From Branchiostoma floridae (lineage: Eukaryota; Chordata; Leptocardii; Amphioxiformes; Branchiostomatidae): a DNA stretch of 64,000 nucleotides. Both the position numbers and the translations under genes were made by a program. The stretch is from positions 2,346,010 through 2,410,009 of the forward strand of contig NC_049981.1 of the NCBI RefSeq assembly GCF_000003815.2, given 5' to 3'. The notes under the pieces were generated by a model, which saw only the letters and a program-made list of their open reading frames with translations, was not told the DNA's origin and did no database searches. This document shows, piece by piece, positions 31,854-45,800 of this stretch. The first letter of the stretch is position 1; each line of letters opens with the position of its first letter.

Positions 31854-31950
31854 GCTCCGGCTTTTCTTTTACGTTAACTGGCTATATTTATTATCTATAT
31901 TTTGTACCTTTGTCTGTCTCATGGTCAGAGCCGTAACTCTGCTTGGAGAG
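31835..31950. mobile_element. Second CTCCAAGCAGAG fold-back element
   Basis: The left end TTCTCCAAGCAGAGGGTAGG continues to CTCCGGC. The right end is a diverged inverse, GTCAGAGCC followed by ACTCTGCTTGGAGAGAA. It is shorter than the copy at 7.8 kb and has no clear TSD. Confidence 0.65.
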
Positions 31951-32090
31951 AAATGATATATATATATTACTTCCTGGCGACCTGTGGCGCCTGATTTAGG
32001 CTATCAACATATATCCAAATATGGAGCATGACAAGCCATGGCTGTGAGAGCATATTTTGCTTCAACTTCTACATAGCTGCATGTAAAAGT

Positions 32091-32160
32091 AGCCTGGGTA
32101 CCATCCGATTTCTACCAGGGCTCCTTACACTCACTATCCTATCGGATGGTACGCAGGGTA
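32091..32160. mobile_element. Short AGCCTGGGTACC fold-back element
   Basis: AGCCTGGGTACCATCCGAT is matched at the other end by ATCGGATGGTACGCAGGGT in inverted orientation. It is related to the elements at 49.6-50.7 kb. Confidence 0.6.
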
Positions 32161-33689
32161 AAAGGCTACAAGGAACAGATTGTACCTTAATAGTCAGCTA
32201 GGGAGATGCCATATATTACTTTAAATCCTTGGTTAAGTTAAGATGATAATTGATCAGACTCTCTATATCTGTTGTCCCAACAAACGCCTTGAAGAGTTAC
32301 TTCATACATATGTACTCTGTAAACTGTCTTTGCTAGGCCTCTATCGACGTAAACACCATGATGGTCAGTAGTAGACTCAGGTCTGATAGTTTCTGTTAGC
32401 TGGATATGTATTTTTTTTGCCAAGGTTATGTTCTCATGCGTGTCTGTGTGTCTATCTGTGATTGAGAACAACATTACTCAAGGTGTCATCGATGGATCTT
32501 CATGACATTTGGTATGTTGGCTGCAGGCCTTCCACTTCAGATATATTCTGGACATGCTAAGTATTATGGTCACAGGTAGATAGCTCTTCGGCTCCATCAG
32601 TTGTGACTGAGGTTTGGCTGACTGTAGGGGCTGATTTTGTTTTAAACTTTGGACGGAGCATCTGTTATATAATTCAAATTTGTTCATACTTTAAAATAAG
32701 ATCTATATGATTTGCATAATACTAGTTCACTTCTTGCATTGATATCAGTAGGTCTTTGCATCTAGTGCTTTGTAAAACAGATGCTTAGTCAATCAATACC
32801 ACAACAATCTAATATCATCAACACCAGATCACGTGAAACATTGACCCAACTTTATTTCCATTTCTTTTCCTCATCGTTGCAGCTGATTTGTCTTGTACAA
32901 ATGTAGTCATGACAAACAATACACTGTCACGGCCCTCACGGGTTTGCCATATGCCTTAACTGGGCCACACCACAAACGTAAAGTGATACTTAAATAGGTC
33001 CACAATTTTATGGCGGCCCACAAAAATGATTGCAACTTAAACAAAACTTATATCTGAAACAGATTAAAAGTCACACCCTATTTGACAGATGATGTTACAC
33101 AAGACTTTTGAGCATTTACTGACACAAGTTCCAGCTAGCGGTGCTGCCTTTAACATAGAAAATGCCCAAGTACGGTAGAACTATTGGCGTTCATGAGGCA
33201 GAGTGTACAGCATTACAGGAACAAGTCTACAGGTACATCTAACCTTAAATAGTAACACTGTCTTAGAATTTATTATCATCTCAAGATGTATCTTTCAAGA
33301 ACTCAGCATTGCCTGAAGGTCAACAATAATAAAGTCGGACAAGTTGATACCACTAACCACTTACAGGTTGATACCCTTTACACACTGGCACTTACAGAAG
33401 TCACTATGTTTCTGACTCTAGGAAAGGAAATATAAGTAAGCGTTTTCCACAACTTTTTTGGTCCACGTCTCAACAGAAACTACTTCTAAGTAGACAAAAA
33501 CATGGGAATAACGCAGCTATAGACATAAAGGTCTGACAAATGATTGATGTTTTTACTTTTTACTCCAACCACATAAGGAAGCAAGGAAGGAAAAGAAAAA
33601 CGCACCTCATTTTCCTAACCTCAATGGTACATTGTACAAAGCCTATTTTTGAATACTGGGTGATCATGTTTCACATTGTTTAAAATATC

Positions 33690-33695
33690 TTTATT
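33690..33695 (-). promoter_or_regulatory. Candidate SAFB poly(A) signal
   Basis: Minus-strand AATAAA, 131 bp downstream of the SAFB stop codon. Confidence 0.5.
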
Positions 33696-33825
33696 TGAGT
33701 CATCATTTAAGTACTCACATATCAGGATCAAAATTTCAAATTAAAGTGTAAACTATTACTCCAACTAAGGCAAGTGAAAAAAAAACCTACTGAAAACATC
33801 CCTCTCTACACTACACCCTGCAGTA

Positions 33826-36800
33826 CTAGTACCTGCGGGCTGGTGGCGCCCTACTGTAGGGGTCAAACCTGTTGTCCTGTGCAGGCTTGTGCCTGTCAGG
33901 CCCGCCAAAGCCTCCGACGGCTGGCGCTCTGCTGAGGAGCTGGGTTGCCGGGGGCGGCTGTGCATGGTGCTGAGGTGCGGCACTGATGTAACCTCCCGCT
34001 GTCCGCTGGTGCTGCGACATCGTTCCCGCGCTGACGGCCAGGACTCCCCGCGCACCACCTCGGGACTCCACCTGCTGCTGCCCCATGGACCCCGGCCACC
34101 GCTCCCCCAGCCGGTTCACTGTCGGGTTCTCCAGCCCGCCCATCGGCCAGCCGTGTCCATCCGTCCCCGGCTGGCGCTGAGGCTCTGCCTTCCGCATCCG
34201 GTCCCCACTGCTCCAGTCGCGGGAGTCACCCCCTCGGGATGGGGCACTGCCTAACAGCCCAGGCCGGTTGTCACCCACACTCGAGATCTGCCGGTCATTG
34301 TAGGAGGATGCTGATGCTCGTGGTGCCGCTGCCCGGCTCCTGTCGTCAGACGGGACTGGACCCCAGTCGTCTCGCGGTGGGCCTGGCTCTCGGGGGCGGC
34401 GATCATCTAGGGGAAAACGGGAGTCGTGACTTTGCATTCCTACTGGAGCTGGCTCCCTTCCCCCATACGACATACTGCTAGTGGGATTACTCATACCTTT
34501 AGAGATGGGATCCATACCTCCTCGCATGGCGGCACTGCCCGCAACACGGGCTCGCCCGTCACGCCTCTCGCTCGGTAGGCTCCTCTCTGACTTCCACTCT
34601 TCCCGGGTCGGCCGGGGACTGCTACGGCGGTGTGGGCTGCGGGACCGGTCAGGGCGTTCTGCTGGGCGCTCTCTAGGTGGGACCCGGGTGCCGCGTGGCA
34701 TCCGGTCTGGTTCAGGGGCGTGACCCCGGTCAGGACGGGCACCTCTATCCCGCGGTCCCGGTGGCGTGCGGCGGCTGGGAACGGTTGGGGTTCTGCGGTT
34801 GTCACGGTCACGGATGTCTCGCCGAGGCTCATCCCGCCGGGCTGGCTCATCACGGCGGGGAGGAGGCAGGTCATCTCGCCTCGGAGGGACATCTCGCGAG
34901 TTGTCATTGTAGCGGGACGGGGGCTGGTCGTCTCTGCGTTGTGTGTTGTCACGGCGATCATACCGTTCGACTCGGCGTTCGTACGGGTCAGGAGGAGGGG
35001 CAGCTGAACGGTGGTCAACATCACGTGTGTAGCCTGGGCCACGGTCACGGTTATCGTAGTCATTAAAGCGGTTTGTTTCTGGTGCGTTACGGTGGAAGTC
35101 ACCCTCATATTGTCTCTTTGGTTCGCTCCAGTAAGAGTCCCTCTCACGAGGGGCCTCGAGCGCCCGCTTCAGCTGCCTGCGCTCCTCCTCAAGCTGAAGC
35201 TGGAGCCGCCGCGTCTCCTCCCGCTCACGAGCGATCCTCTCCTGCTCACGGGCACGCTCACGCTCAATCCGCATCCGTTCCCTCTCCAACCGCTCTCGTT
35301 CCTGCTTCTCCCGCTCCAGTCGCTCCCTCTCTCTCTGAAGTCGCTCCCGCTCTCGCTGGAGTCGCTCCCGTTCCTCCCGCTCACGCTGGATGATCTCCCT
35401 CTGTCGCTCACGCTCTCGTCTCTCCCTGTCAGCGCGGCGGCGCTCCATTTCTCGCAGCTCTCGTTCACGCTGACGCTGCCGTTCACGCTCTCGCTGCTCC
35501 TTGATCTTATCGAACGACAGGATCTCCCCCTGCTTCTCCTTGCTGCCTTTGCGAGGCTGCTGGCCATCCTTTTCCTTCGACTTAGAGTCCCGTTTACCGT
35601 CTTTCACTGTTACCACAGGCTCCCCCTTCTTCTTGTCCATGACAACAGTGCGAGTTCCTTCCTTCCCGTCCTTGTCTGTTCCTTCCTTCTCACCAGCCTC
35701 TTTGTCCTTTGCTGCTGTCAAGAAAGAAAAAAAAAAAACTGTTTGAACAGGATGACAGCATTGACTTTTCTAATTTTACTACAAGAACATAATACAATGT
35801 GGCACACAAGGAGCATGCATGCTGTATAGCACACATTACAAGCATACCGCATACAAAACAATGACAAATTCAAAACTCTTTAAAAAGAAACTGAGGATCT
35901 GAATGACTATAATTATTTAAATATGTATCAGTGAAAAAAAACAAGATAACTGAAAAGTTTTCATCAATCTAGTTTCAAGAAAGGCACCAGGGGTATGAAA
36001 CCAGCACCCAAGAAGCAAGACAATGCAAGTGCTAAGTTAGTTAATGTGAACTTGATGCAGTCCATTTTACCTGGAGCAGCTTTGTCCCCGGTACTGCGGC
36101 GGGTCTGAGACGATGAGCGCTTCTCCTCATCCTTCTTCTCCTCCTTCTCATCTTTCTTGTCTTCAGGCTTCTTCTCTGCCTCCTTCTTGTCCTTGTCCTC
36201 CTTCTTGGGTGCTGGTTTCCGGGTGTCGGCAGATGGTTTCCGGGTGGAGCTGGAGCGGAGGTCTCTTTTCTCTGGCTCCTTCTTCTCAGGAGGCTTCTTG
36301 GAGGAGCTGGAGGGGTCGTTCTTAGCCTGCGGGGTTCCAGAGAAGGAAGTTTAGTTAATGCTTATTTATAAAAAATCATGCCTCAGAAAATTTTCTCCAG
36401 ATTGTGCTTGTCTGTACCAGCTAGCAATAGTTTGTTCCAGCCTATGCTAGAGTGTACTTGTGCCAGTTGGTTTTCTATTACCCTATAGCATTCCTTAACA
36501 GTCAACATTACTACACTGCTGCAGTAGTCCTACTTACCCTCTCCACTGAGATCATTCGCCCGTGCAGCTCAGTACGGTGGAGGTGGGTGATGCATCGCGC
36601 AGCTTCTTCACTGGACGACATGGTCACAAAGCCGTAACAACGGGCACCTGGGCTGCGTGCGTTGGTCACCACCTTTGCCCCCACCACCTGTACATAGGCA
36701 GAACCACAGTGGTGAGAATTTCCTCTCAGCAAAGGCCCCATACGGTAGAATTACACTGCTGGGGAACATATCCTTTCAACAAAGACCCCAAAGGATACAC

Positions 36801-39800
36801 TTTGTGCATTACTTGCGAGCATTTCCTTTCAGCATAGAACCCCTATGATACTTTTGGCAGGCTGAATGTAAGTTTTCAATTAGAATTATATCCTTCCTGA
36901 TGTCTTTCTGAGGGACGACTGTGGTACAGACTCCCCTATGATACTTTGGACATCACCTCGTGACCTCATACACAAAAGAAATATCCCTGGCCCCTGAAAA
37001 AAGGTCATGAAGAAAACTAGACCCCCTAGACACCTCACCTTGCCATACTTGCTGAAGGCAGCCTTCAGGTCGGTGGCGCGAGTTGTTGAGGAGAGGCCGC
37101 TTACCCAGAGGTTCTTACTGCTGGAGCTGGAGCTGCTGTGGCGCGCTGGAACGACGGGGTAAACAAACAAACATTACACTTCCAACAAAAACTGGATATT
37201 ATATATATATGCAAAGGGTCTGGACCTGAACCTCTGGAACTGAATTTGGATGTGAAACCGAACATGACTTTAGGTAAGCAGCACTACCACACACTACTCT
37301 GACACAAGCCAATATCATATGGATGGTAACAGTAACAAAGTTAACATTGGCTAATATAACATCATATCTTACCCTTCTCATCCTTGTTCTGCGGTGCTTT
37401 CGTGTCCTTTGCATCTTTACCACTGGCGCTATTCAGGGGAAGGAAGGGAGGACAACAGAATGTGAGCACGAGAAACTGGCACAATGTCTAGTATACAAAC
37501 TCAGCGCTGAACCGATTTACGAGCCAAGATGGACACAACAAAACGACTGAAAGCTGTGAGAGAATCGTGTTGACAAGATTTAGTGTGCGTTTGTCTGCGC
37601 AGGTTTGCTAGTTACTGGGCTTGATTACTGAAACCTTAACTTTATGTTCTAAGATGTTTCTTCTAGTTCTACCATAATTACTTGAGCGGAAAGAGCAGAG
37701 ACAGAGGGAAGACAATGGTATTATCTCTGAGGGCTTTCTCTTGTTGTCAAATGATCTGCCAAAGTCTTGAGACTATTCAGTGTCGCCTAAGAAATAGTTG
37801 TTAGATCTAAGGTTTTCTAGCTCCATGGCTTATCGGGACAGTCTTTAAGTGGTTGGTTCTAGTGTTAGGTGGAGAATGGCACAAGTTGGCGATGATGATA
37901 CTAGACTGCCTGCCACCGCGTCGGACCATTGCATGCTACCATGGCAACCGGGCACCACACGTCTTCGACCTTCGCCAAGGGCACCCCTGGCAGGCCAGGT
38001 CACTATACAAGGTCAGGGGTCAAAGTTGAGTTCGAATCATCTCATTTCACCTTGTCCGGGCGTTACAATAGTTTAACTTAGAACTGAGTACGGGAACTAT
38101 AGGTACATGGAAAAAAAGGGTGGAATTTCACCATCAATGTAAGCAAGCATTACCACAAGCAGACCAACCTCCGAGTCCTCGCGCTAACACTCGGGCTTTT
38201 CTTGGCCGAGTTTTCTTTGCTCTTCTCTCCACCTGCCTCCGCAGCTTTCTTCCCTTCCTCGCTCCCTTTCCCCTCCTCAGCCTCCTTCTTGGCGCCCTCT
38301 CCTTCCGGGAGGTCGGCAGCCTCCTTAGTCGTCTCTTCAACCTTTTCCTGCTCCTTGCCTGACTCCTCGGCAGCGGGAGCACCTTCCACAGAAGACTCCG
38401 CGTCCTTGGGCGTGTCCAGGAGGTCGGCGTCAAGGTCAGCGATCATCTGGTCGTCGGCGTGAACCACCAGCGAGATGTTCTCTTCTTCGTCCTTGGAGGC
38501 CGTCGGCGCGTGCATCTCAAGCAGGTCCTTGGTCGTCAAGGGGAACGGAACGGGGGCATCTCCCGGGGCGATGACCTTTGCCCCGGCAGGCTTGGCTGGC
38601 TCCTCCTTGGGTGCTTTCTTGTTGTTGCTACCTTCTTTGTCTAAAACAAGTGAATGGATATTAAATGGTGTGAGACCCACATGCAAGTCTGAGGGAGCTG
38701 CCCAGCACGACCACAACGTCTTAGGCCTGCTCAAAAACGTCTTAAAGAAAATAGTCAATTCCTTACAACCAGAGCTAGCAACAGCTTACCATGTGAACTT
38801 ACCTCGCATGTATTACTGTATCTACATGAGGTATGGCAGGGGGACGTTAAATACTGCAGATACTGTGTTGCTGAACTGTGCAATGCTGTGTGAACTTTAA
38901 CCTTTAACCTGTAACCTTGTCAGGGTCCCAGATGCTGCAGAAAGCTTGTTCCTCACATTCAGACATGACTGCCCCCCCTCCCCCTCTCTTCCCTGTGTCT
39001 CTCATTGCTCCTTCTCTGTAGCCAGTCAGTGTTCCAACATTGCCATGACGACCCTTGGTGTAAGCTGCCGGGATGGTGGAGTAGCTACCCGATGCTGTTG
39101 TCTTCTCAGTAGTCTCAACAAATGTCTCTGCCAGTCCAGCTGACCCTGAAGGATTCCTGGTGTGGTAGATTGTCTGGAAAGAAGCCTTGGTGACAGCGTG
39201 TTGAAAAGTTCCCATGATGGTGAGAAACATTTTTCTTCTGGACAAAGTTGCCAAAGGCCACCAGATGTCCTGTTCATTTTCAAATCTTCCTCTTCTCAAA
39301 GTCCTACTTGTCTTCTTCTCCCCGCCCCTCTTCCAAGGAAGTTCCCTTTGAGAAGTTTCCACCTTGTTCTTCTGGCAGTTCCTAAGGATCAAAAAGTCTG
39401 ACTCGTTGCTTGTTCTACACAGAAAGTCCCCGCTCTGCACAGAGACAGCAAAGTCACGTCATGTTGGTCGCTGCCAATCCTGTCCCCGTTTTCACAACTC
39501 TTTTGGCGCTGCACACCTTTGGGTTACCATGGTGATGATCTGCATGTTGCCATGGCGATGATTTCTCTAGTGGTTGTCAACAACGTTTGGTTGTTTCCAT
39601 GGTGGAGCAAAAATGTTGACGAAAGGCACGGCAGACACCATGGAGACCGCTGGTAGTGACCGTTGTTGTGGCAACGACCCCTTCATCGCTATGGTGGCAT
39701 CACCATGGAGACGGAGCTTGAGAAGAGAAATGTGGAGGAACAAGCTTTCTTGCAGCTCCCCTAAAAAGGTCTATTGTATTACCACCTCCCTTGTTATTTA

Positions 39801-42800
39801 CCCAGGCCATGGGGACATTGCACAGGGATGTTCAGTTGGACCAATCCTGTGGTGAGCTAAGGTAGGGCCACTGGTTTACTTTACGGATGTTGGGATTCTC
39901 TTAGGACACTGGGGTTACCTAAGGACACTGGGGACACCTATGGACACTGGGGTTACCTTTCTCCTCTGCGGGGGGTTCTGCCTCGCCCTCTCCAACCTCC
40001 TGAAACAGGTCACATAACTTCTGTTAAAAATCAGCACAAGATTTACAGGCAGATGGCCAAACCCCTTACCACTGATCTTCTGAGTTACAGGAATGACAAC
40101 TTTGGGATGAACAGTCATAATGGTTCCCACAGGGGGTTGAAAACATGTCAGGAGTTGAACAGTTCCAGCATAAGAATGTGACAGCAAAAAAACAAAACTT
40201 AAGACTACAAAATAAGAAATCCAGCTAAAAATATGTTAAACAATGGAATCTAAATGTAGCAGAAATACAAACATCAATACAAGTAAATCAATAGCAACAT
40301 GAAAAGCAATAATGACAGGCTACAGTTCAGTTCATGCCTTTCTACAATATAAAAGAAAACACGAAAGAAGTCAACCTTTTAGGGAAGCAACGAAAACAAA
40401 TAAGATGGCATAGAAAGCAACAAGAATGAAGATTCCTTAGATGAGAACTATGGAGCATATCACTCATAAAAATGTCATTTTGCTACTAACACATAAATAG
40501 ATTTGTTGTCTTCAATGCGCAAGGCTTTGCAGCAGGAAAAAAATACAAAAGTTCAAAGGTCAGCAGAAGAGAGCATGATGGGAAGAATGGCATGACACTC
40601 ACATCCTCAGTAAGAAGTTCTTCTTCCTGTTCTGCTGACAGGGCGACATCGTCCGCGGTCTCTTCCGTTTCGTTTAGAACCTGCACACAAACACAGGACA
40701 ACCCTGTACCACTATTTTGTAATGTGCACAAACACACAAGACAACCCTGAAGCACTGATCTCTACTCCCACCAGTCATACTGTACAATAACTACAGTCAT
40801 ACATAGAAAATAATGAATCCAGGTATGAATATTCTTTAGTCCTAGATGTACACTGGACAAGATTCCTGTGATTTTACACAGATGTCTGACATCTAAAACA
40901 TCTGCAAATTCACAGAATTCTAGAAGTATTAGTATTATTCATTTATTGTTATCTATGACAGCAACAAAAATGATGTGATTGTCAAAACAAGTATGTAACC
41001 ATTGAAACAGTTGTATTTAACTTAAGTAGGACTAAACCGATTTGACTCATGGATGACATCCGCTACACCCCCCACAACTGATGGGAGGGTACAAAGAAGG
41101 CTCAACAAATGGCTAAACACACAGAACACTACATACCAAACATTCTTTATTTCTGATCTTTCACATCTTCCTTGATTTTGGAATTGAATTTGGCACTCTA
41201 TTCTCTGACATTTTTGCCTTACTACTAACTTGAAGCACAAATTTGCTTGTTTTATAATCTCTTTGCACAAATTACAGTGTGGTCAAAAAGTTTCTTAAAC
41301 AGGCATAATTTGATTCACATGTCATCCATACAATCAAGGCAGTAAGGCCTTAGTACTATGTCCTGCTTCCCACCCTGTTGTGCAATGGAAACTCAGTCGT
41401 CAGACTGATACCATAAACAAGTTTGGCACAACTTGACACCCTTGCTTTGACTATTGCAACATTCCCAAAGAGAGAATGGATGGTACAGGTAGTTTGGAAT
41501 GTCTACCGGGCCAGTGAAGGTATGAAAGGAAAGAAGTATTGCATTAGAAGAAATGTTCGCCGTGACTTTTTCCCCCACAAAAATTGTCTTCTGCCCCCCT
41601 ACCCACTTGTTTCCAAATTTCCCTTTTTAGTTCTTATGGTATTTTCTGTACTCTGTAAACATACCAATTGCAACGTCTTGCAATATCTCTTGGTATTGTA
41701 TTGTTGATACTGAGTTTTGTGATCTGGATGTCTTGCAAAAATGCCACAAAATACATGTAACACCAAAGGAAGACAGACACTGGGACTAAAGAAAAACTGT
41801 CAAACTTGTTCCTGAATGTATCCTGGCAGTATGCTTTCAACTGGATGCTAATCATACAGCAATTTCTGTATTTGCACTATGGCTTTAGAAACACTTCAAA
41901 ATTTATAGGATTTTCTTAACTCCCAGTGCATTTTCATACAATAACAACAGTATAACATTAAAACGATATCAACGGGCCCAGCTGAACGGGCCACAAGATC
42001 AGCAATGTCAAAAAACAGGACAACAATATGATTTACAAAAAAAACAAAACTTAGCCAAGTTTATTGTTGACTGTGTCTTTACAAAAGGCTTTGATGGAAC
42101 AAACTTTCTCAGCTTTTGATATCAACAAGAAAAGGTACAAAGTTAAAAACAACAGCAGTCCAACCGTCAAACAATGAAGCCTAAGCAACATTGTAACTAA
42201 AACTAAGTAAAAGCACTACAAGGAACTAAAACACTGGTACATTTGAACTGAACATAAAACAGCATCACGTGCAAACCAAACTGTGTTCTGACCACAACCC
42301 TTTACCTGTCTGTGGTGCTTCTGGATATGGCTTCATGGGGACGACCAAAGGGCAAGTCTGATCCCTAACCTGGGAAACCATGGTTCGATTCCACAGCTGT
42401 TCACCATGATGTGGAAGACCTGGGCTTGATTACCTGGTTATCTATCTTAAAATCTCCTTTTCACCTGCCAAGGTAAGGCTATGTGTTTCTCCACCACAGC
42501 ACAATGTTCCTTACCCAAATTAAACATGTACAGCAGTTGTAGTGTTCAGACTACATCCTATAGTTGGGCTGGAGCGCCACTAATCTCTTAAACAAGGTAA
42601 ACCTAGAACGTGCAGAAGCGGCCCCTGCAGGCCATGGGCAGTACTGCAGAGCTGGCTTTACCTTGTCCACCAGGCTCGCAGCATCCATCTCCGTTTCTGT
42701 GGCCTCCTGGCTGTCCTGTGCAGTGGCGCCTTCTGGCACCTGCCCTTCCCCTGCGGCTGCCGTGTCCGGTGGTGCTGCGGTGGATTCGGCCGCCACGTCA

Positions 42801-45800
42801 GCGGTTTCAGAACTCGGAACCTCTGCACTCTCTTCAGAAACTTCCCCCTTCCCTTCCTCTCCATCTGTCGGCGTGGTAACAGTCTCCGGGGCGTCGCCAG
42901 TTTCCATAGAAACCGCATCTGCAGGAACCTCCTCTGGAGGGACCTCATCCTCCCCGTTCACAGTGGAGGTTTCCTCTGGCTCAAGGTCGTCCTCTCCAAG
43001 GTCGTCGATCGTATCCATCTCCTGCTTTATTGCACAACATCGGTCACTATGGACACCACCCATAACCATGGAAACCACCCATATCACCCTCTCATCAACA
43101 ATCCAACCATTCTCAGCTTGATACTTAAATGCGATTGGACTGCACAAATGATGTGTTACTTCATTTCTACATATTGGGGTTGAACTAACTGCATCTACCA
43201 TACAAGCCGACTTGGCAGCAAGGGGAGTTGAGCTTATCAAGCAGAAATCAAAAAGAACTGAAAAGCAGTGCAGGGGAGGGTATAGAAATGTCCCCAGAAC
43301 TATCAAAGTCAGGTTTAGTCTGCCTGTTAGGACAACACTTTTCTCCAGAATCATATCTATATAACAGCCCAACTGACAGTACTAAAACCTTGGGGCCCCT
43401 CTTCTTTACTCTCCATGGAAAAATCTCACCCAACCTCTTTCAACAGAAACAGTTCAATCTTTGAAGCGTAAAAGGGGGCTTGCCAACTGGAGAATTTTAA
43501 AAGAAAAAGGGTCCCACGATGTAGAATCACAACTGGAATTTCAAAAACTTCCCTTAACATGATTTGTACTGACATGAAGTATTCCACCTTGAGTCTTGAA
43601 CGACTTGAAAATCACATGATCAACGTTTACAACAGAGTTAAGGTAACGCCTGCACCGGACAGGGAACGGCACTATTCTCATTGGCACTACAGCGGGTCAT
43701 ATTCATGCATGAGGTATCTGCGCAACCCCTCATTTCCACTAGAGGCTGGAATCGCTGTGCAACCAAACATTTGACAGGTTGCTCATCTACTCCATAAAGA
43801 ACAAATCTTTCTTTTTTAAGTTTTTGTGTGCTTTGTTGCCATTTCATATCCCAATCATAAAATCAGGGGTCACAAAATTCAGATATGGGTTTATCAACAA
43901 CGGCTCAGCGATGGCTGTCTAGTGGAATGAGGGCCTAAGCGAGTGGGCCTCTAGAATTAGAACAGCCCTGAAGCATCAGACTCTGTCTTGAAGGTCATAA
44001 CGCTGTCCTGAAGGTCGTACCTGATCTATGGAGTCTTCCTCGTCAAGGACATCCAGATCATCCATAGGTTCATCCTTCAGTGACAGGCTGTCGGGAACGT
44101 CAGCCGCCTCCGTCTCCATTCCATCTTCAGCCGGCTCTGTGCTCGCTTCTTGTTCTTCTTTCTTAATGCGGCCTGGGATGGGCGGCAGATACAAATACAG
44201 TCAAACCTGGTCTACCGACCACCTGTGCATAACGACCCACTGTCCACTACGACCGCCGAAAAGCGGTCCCTTGAATTTTCCCATAGACGTAAGCATTAAC
44301 ATTTCTGTATATGACGACCACTGTCCATCGCGACCACGACCACCACTAAAGGCGACCGCACGTTACCTAAACACTGCCAAAACGACCGCGGCATGTGATT
44401 TTGTCACGCTACTTTAATGTTCACGGCGAAAAATGAGCGTAATTACCACAAATTATGCCCCCTCCCATTCTCATTACTTCTGGATCGGCACTTCACTATA
44501 CAAATTTTCGGTGGCTTCGTGATGAGAATCTCAGGCTAAAATGCCATTATATCCAGGGAGCAGACATGAAAGCGTTTAGTTTCACCAGGCTTTTCGAAGA
44601 TAAACTAAAAAAACGCATTTTCTGTCATAATAAAACATCTGACTCGCTGTTCTTCCCGAGAAATACGTATTTTGCACAGCGCGGTTCTGAATCGCGGCGT
44701 CTGCAGGTCGGAAATACGCTCCTCTGATTGGTTGAAACCACCAAAACAACAACAACTGCATGTATAATATCGGGGAATCCCCGGCAATCTCGCGCTCTGA
44801 TTGGTTGGAGCGGTGCATCATGGGAACTTTGCTGCCAGCTCGACGCCATCTTGTTTCAAAGACTTACGTTTTAAAACGCAAAAGAACGCTATTTTCCACG
44901 ATTACGTAGCACCATCCTAGTTGAAAATGCATAATCCAAAGAACTTTTCGTGGAAACATGTGTTAATATGTGAATTTATGGTGTCTCAAGCGTAATTTTG
45001 GGTTTCGATGCAGCCGTAAAGTGTGCTGAGAGTTAGCGTGGGTTTCCAAAATATACCCCGAAAATAATGTCGCATTTTTCATGTCACACAAAAACAAAAC
45101 TCCCAAAAAGAAGAAGCCTGCAACATTTTCTGATCATAGCGATTACGTTTTGGGTAGAAATGTTCGTCGATGTGCCGGCGTGCAGCTGCGTGATACCTCA
45201 GTTACAGAATATTTGTTGTCACATTAGGGCCGCGGTATGAGAAAAAATTATGCCAGCCCCGGCACGGCACGCTGCAAAAAGCCAGACGAATTACCACCGT
45301 TTTTCTTTTTCAAATTATTCTTATAATATATCTATTATAAATATCATTACAAATATAATGCTTTTTAATACGAAGAATAACATAAGTATACGTAATTTTA
45401 GCATTATATAACATCGTGTTATCTTGTAAATAATAAGAAAGACAAATGCGTTTCATGCATAAATTATCGATGTTCTGACTTGTCAGTTTCTTTACTGTCG
45501 CCACGTTGTTTTCTATATAAAGACCACCTATGTATGAAGACCACTTTTGCTGGGTCCCTTGAGTGGTCTTCTTATACAGGTTTGACTGTACAGTCAATTC
45601 TCTTAAATTTACTATATCTATTTCATCTAGTCACACCATGCCATTTCTTGGTTGTCGGATTAAAAAAGAAAAATACTGAACTGTAAAAACAACAGGAAAA
45701 CGGAGGATGATGGAAAGGACGCATAGATTGATAGAGCAAACATGGCTGAAATCAGTTTTCGTCCCAGCCCTTCCCAATACTTTCTTCTAGTTCCTGGTTA

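Larger units (their letters stand above)
27702..33689. other. 6-kb region between RS gene and SAFB, mainly non-coding
   Basis: It starts with the 5' region of the minus-strand RS gene. A minus-strand 3' splice-like TTTGTCACAG near 27735 may mark a 5' UTR intron. It then holds the CATGTG minisatellite, a SINE, a short candidate first exon at 31680, two fold-back elements, and the likely distal 3' UTR of SAFB. A second TTTATT at 32851-32856 is an alternative SAFB poly(A) signal. I see no other coding exons. Confidence 0.5.

Noticed and set aside
38904-39440. 178-codon minus-strand ORF between SAFB exons 6 and 7
   Set aside because: It is not needed to keep the SAFB frame, shows no family similarity, and has no obvious flanking splice sites. 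It is probably a chance ORF.
39527-39720. CCATGG/GTTGCCATGG motifs resembling RFX X-boxes in SAFB intron 6
   Set aside because: They are imperfect X-boxes within a locally repetitive stretch, and the same CCATGG phrase recurs inside coding sequence elsewhere.
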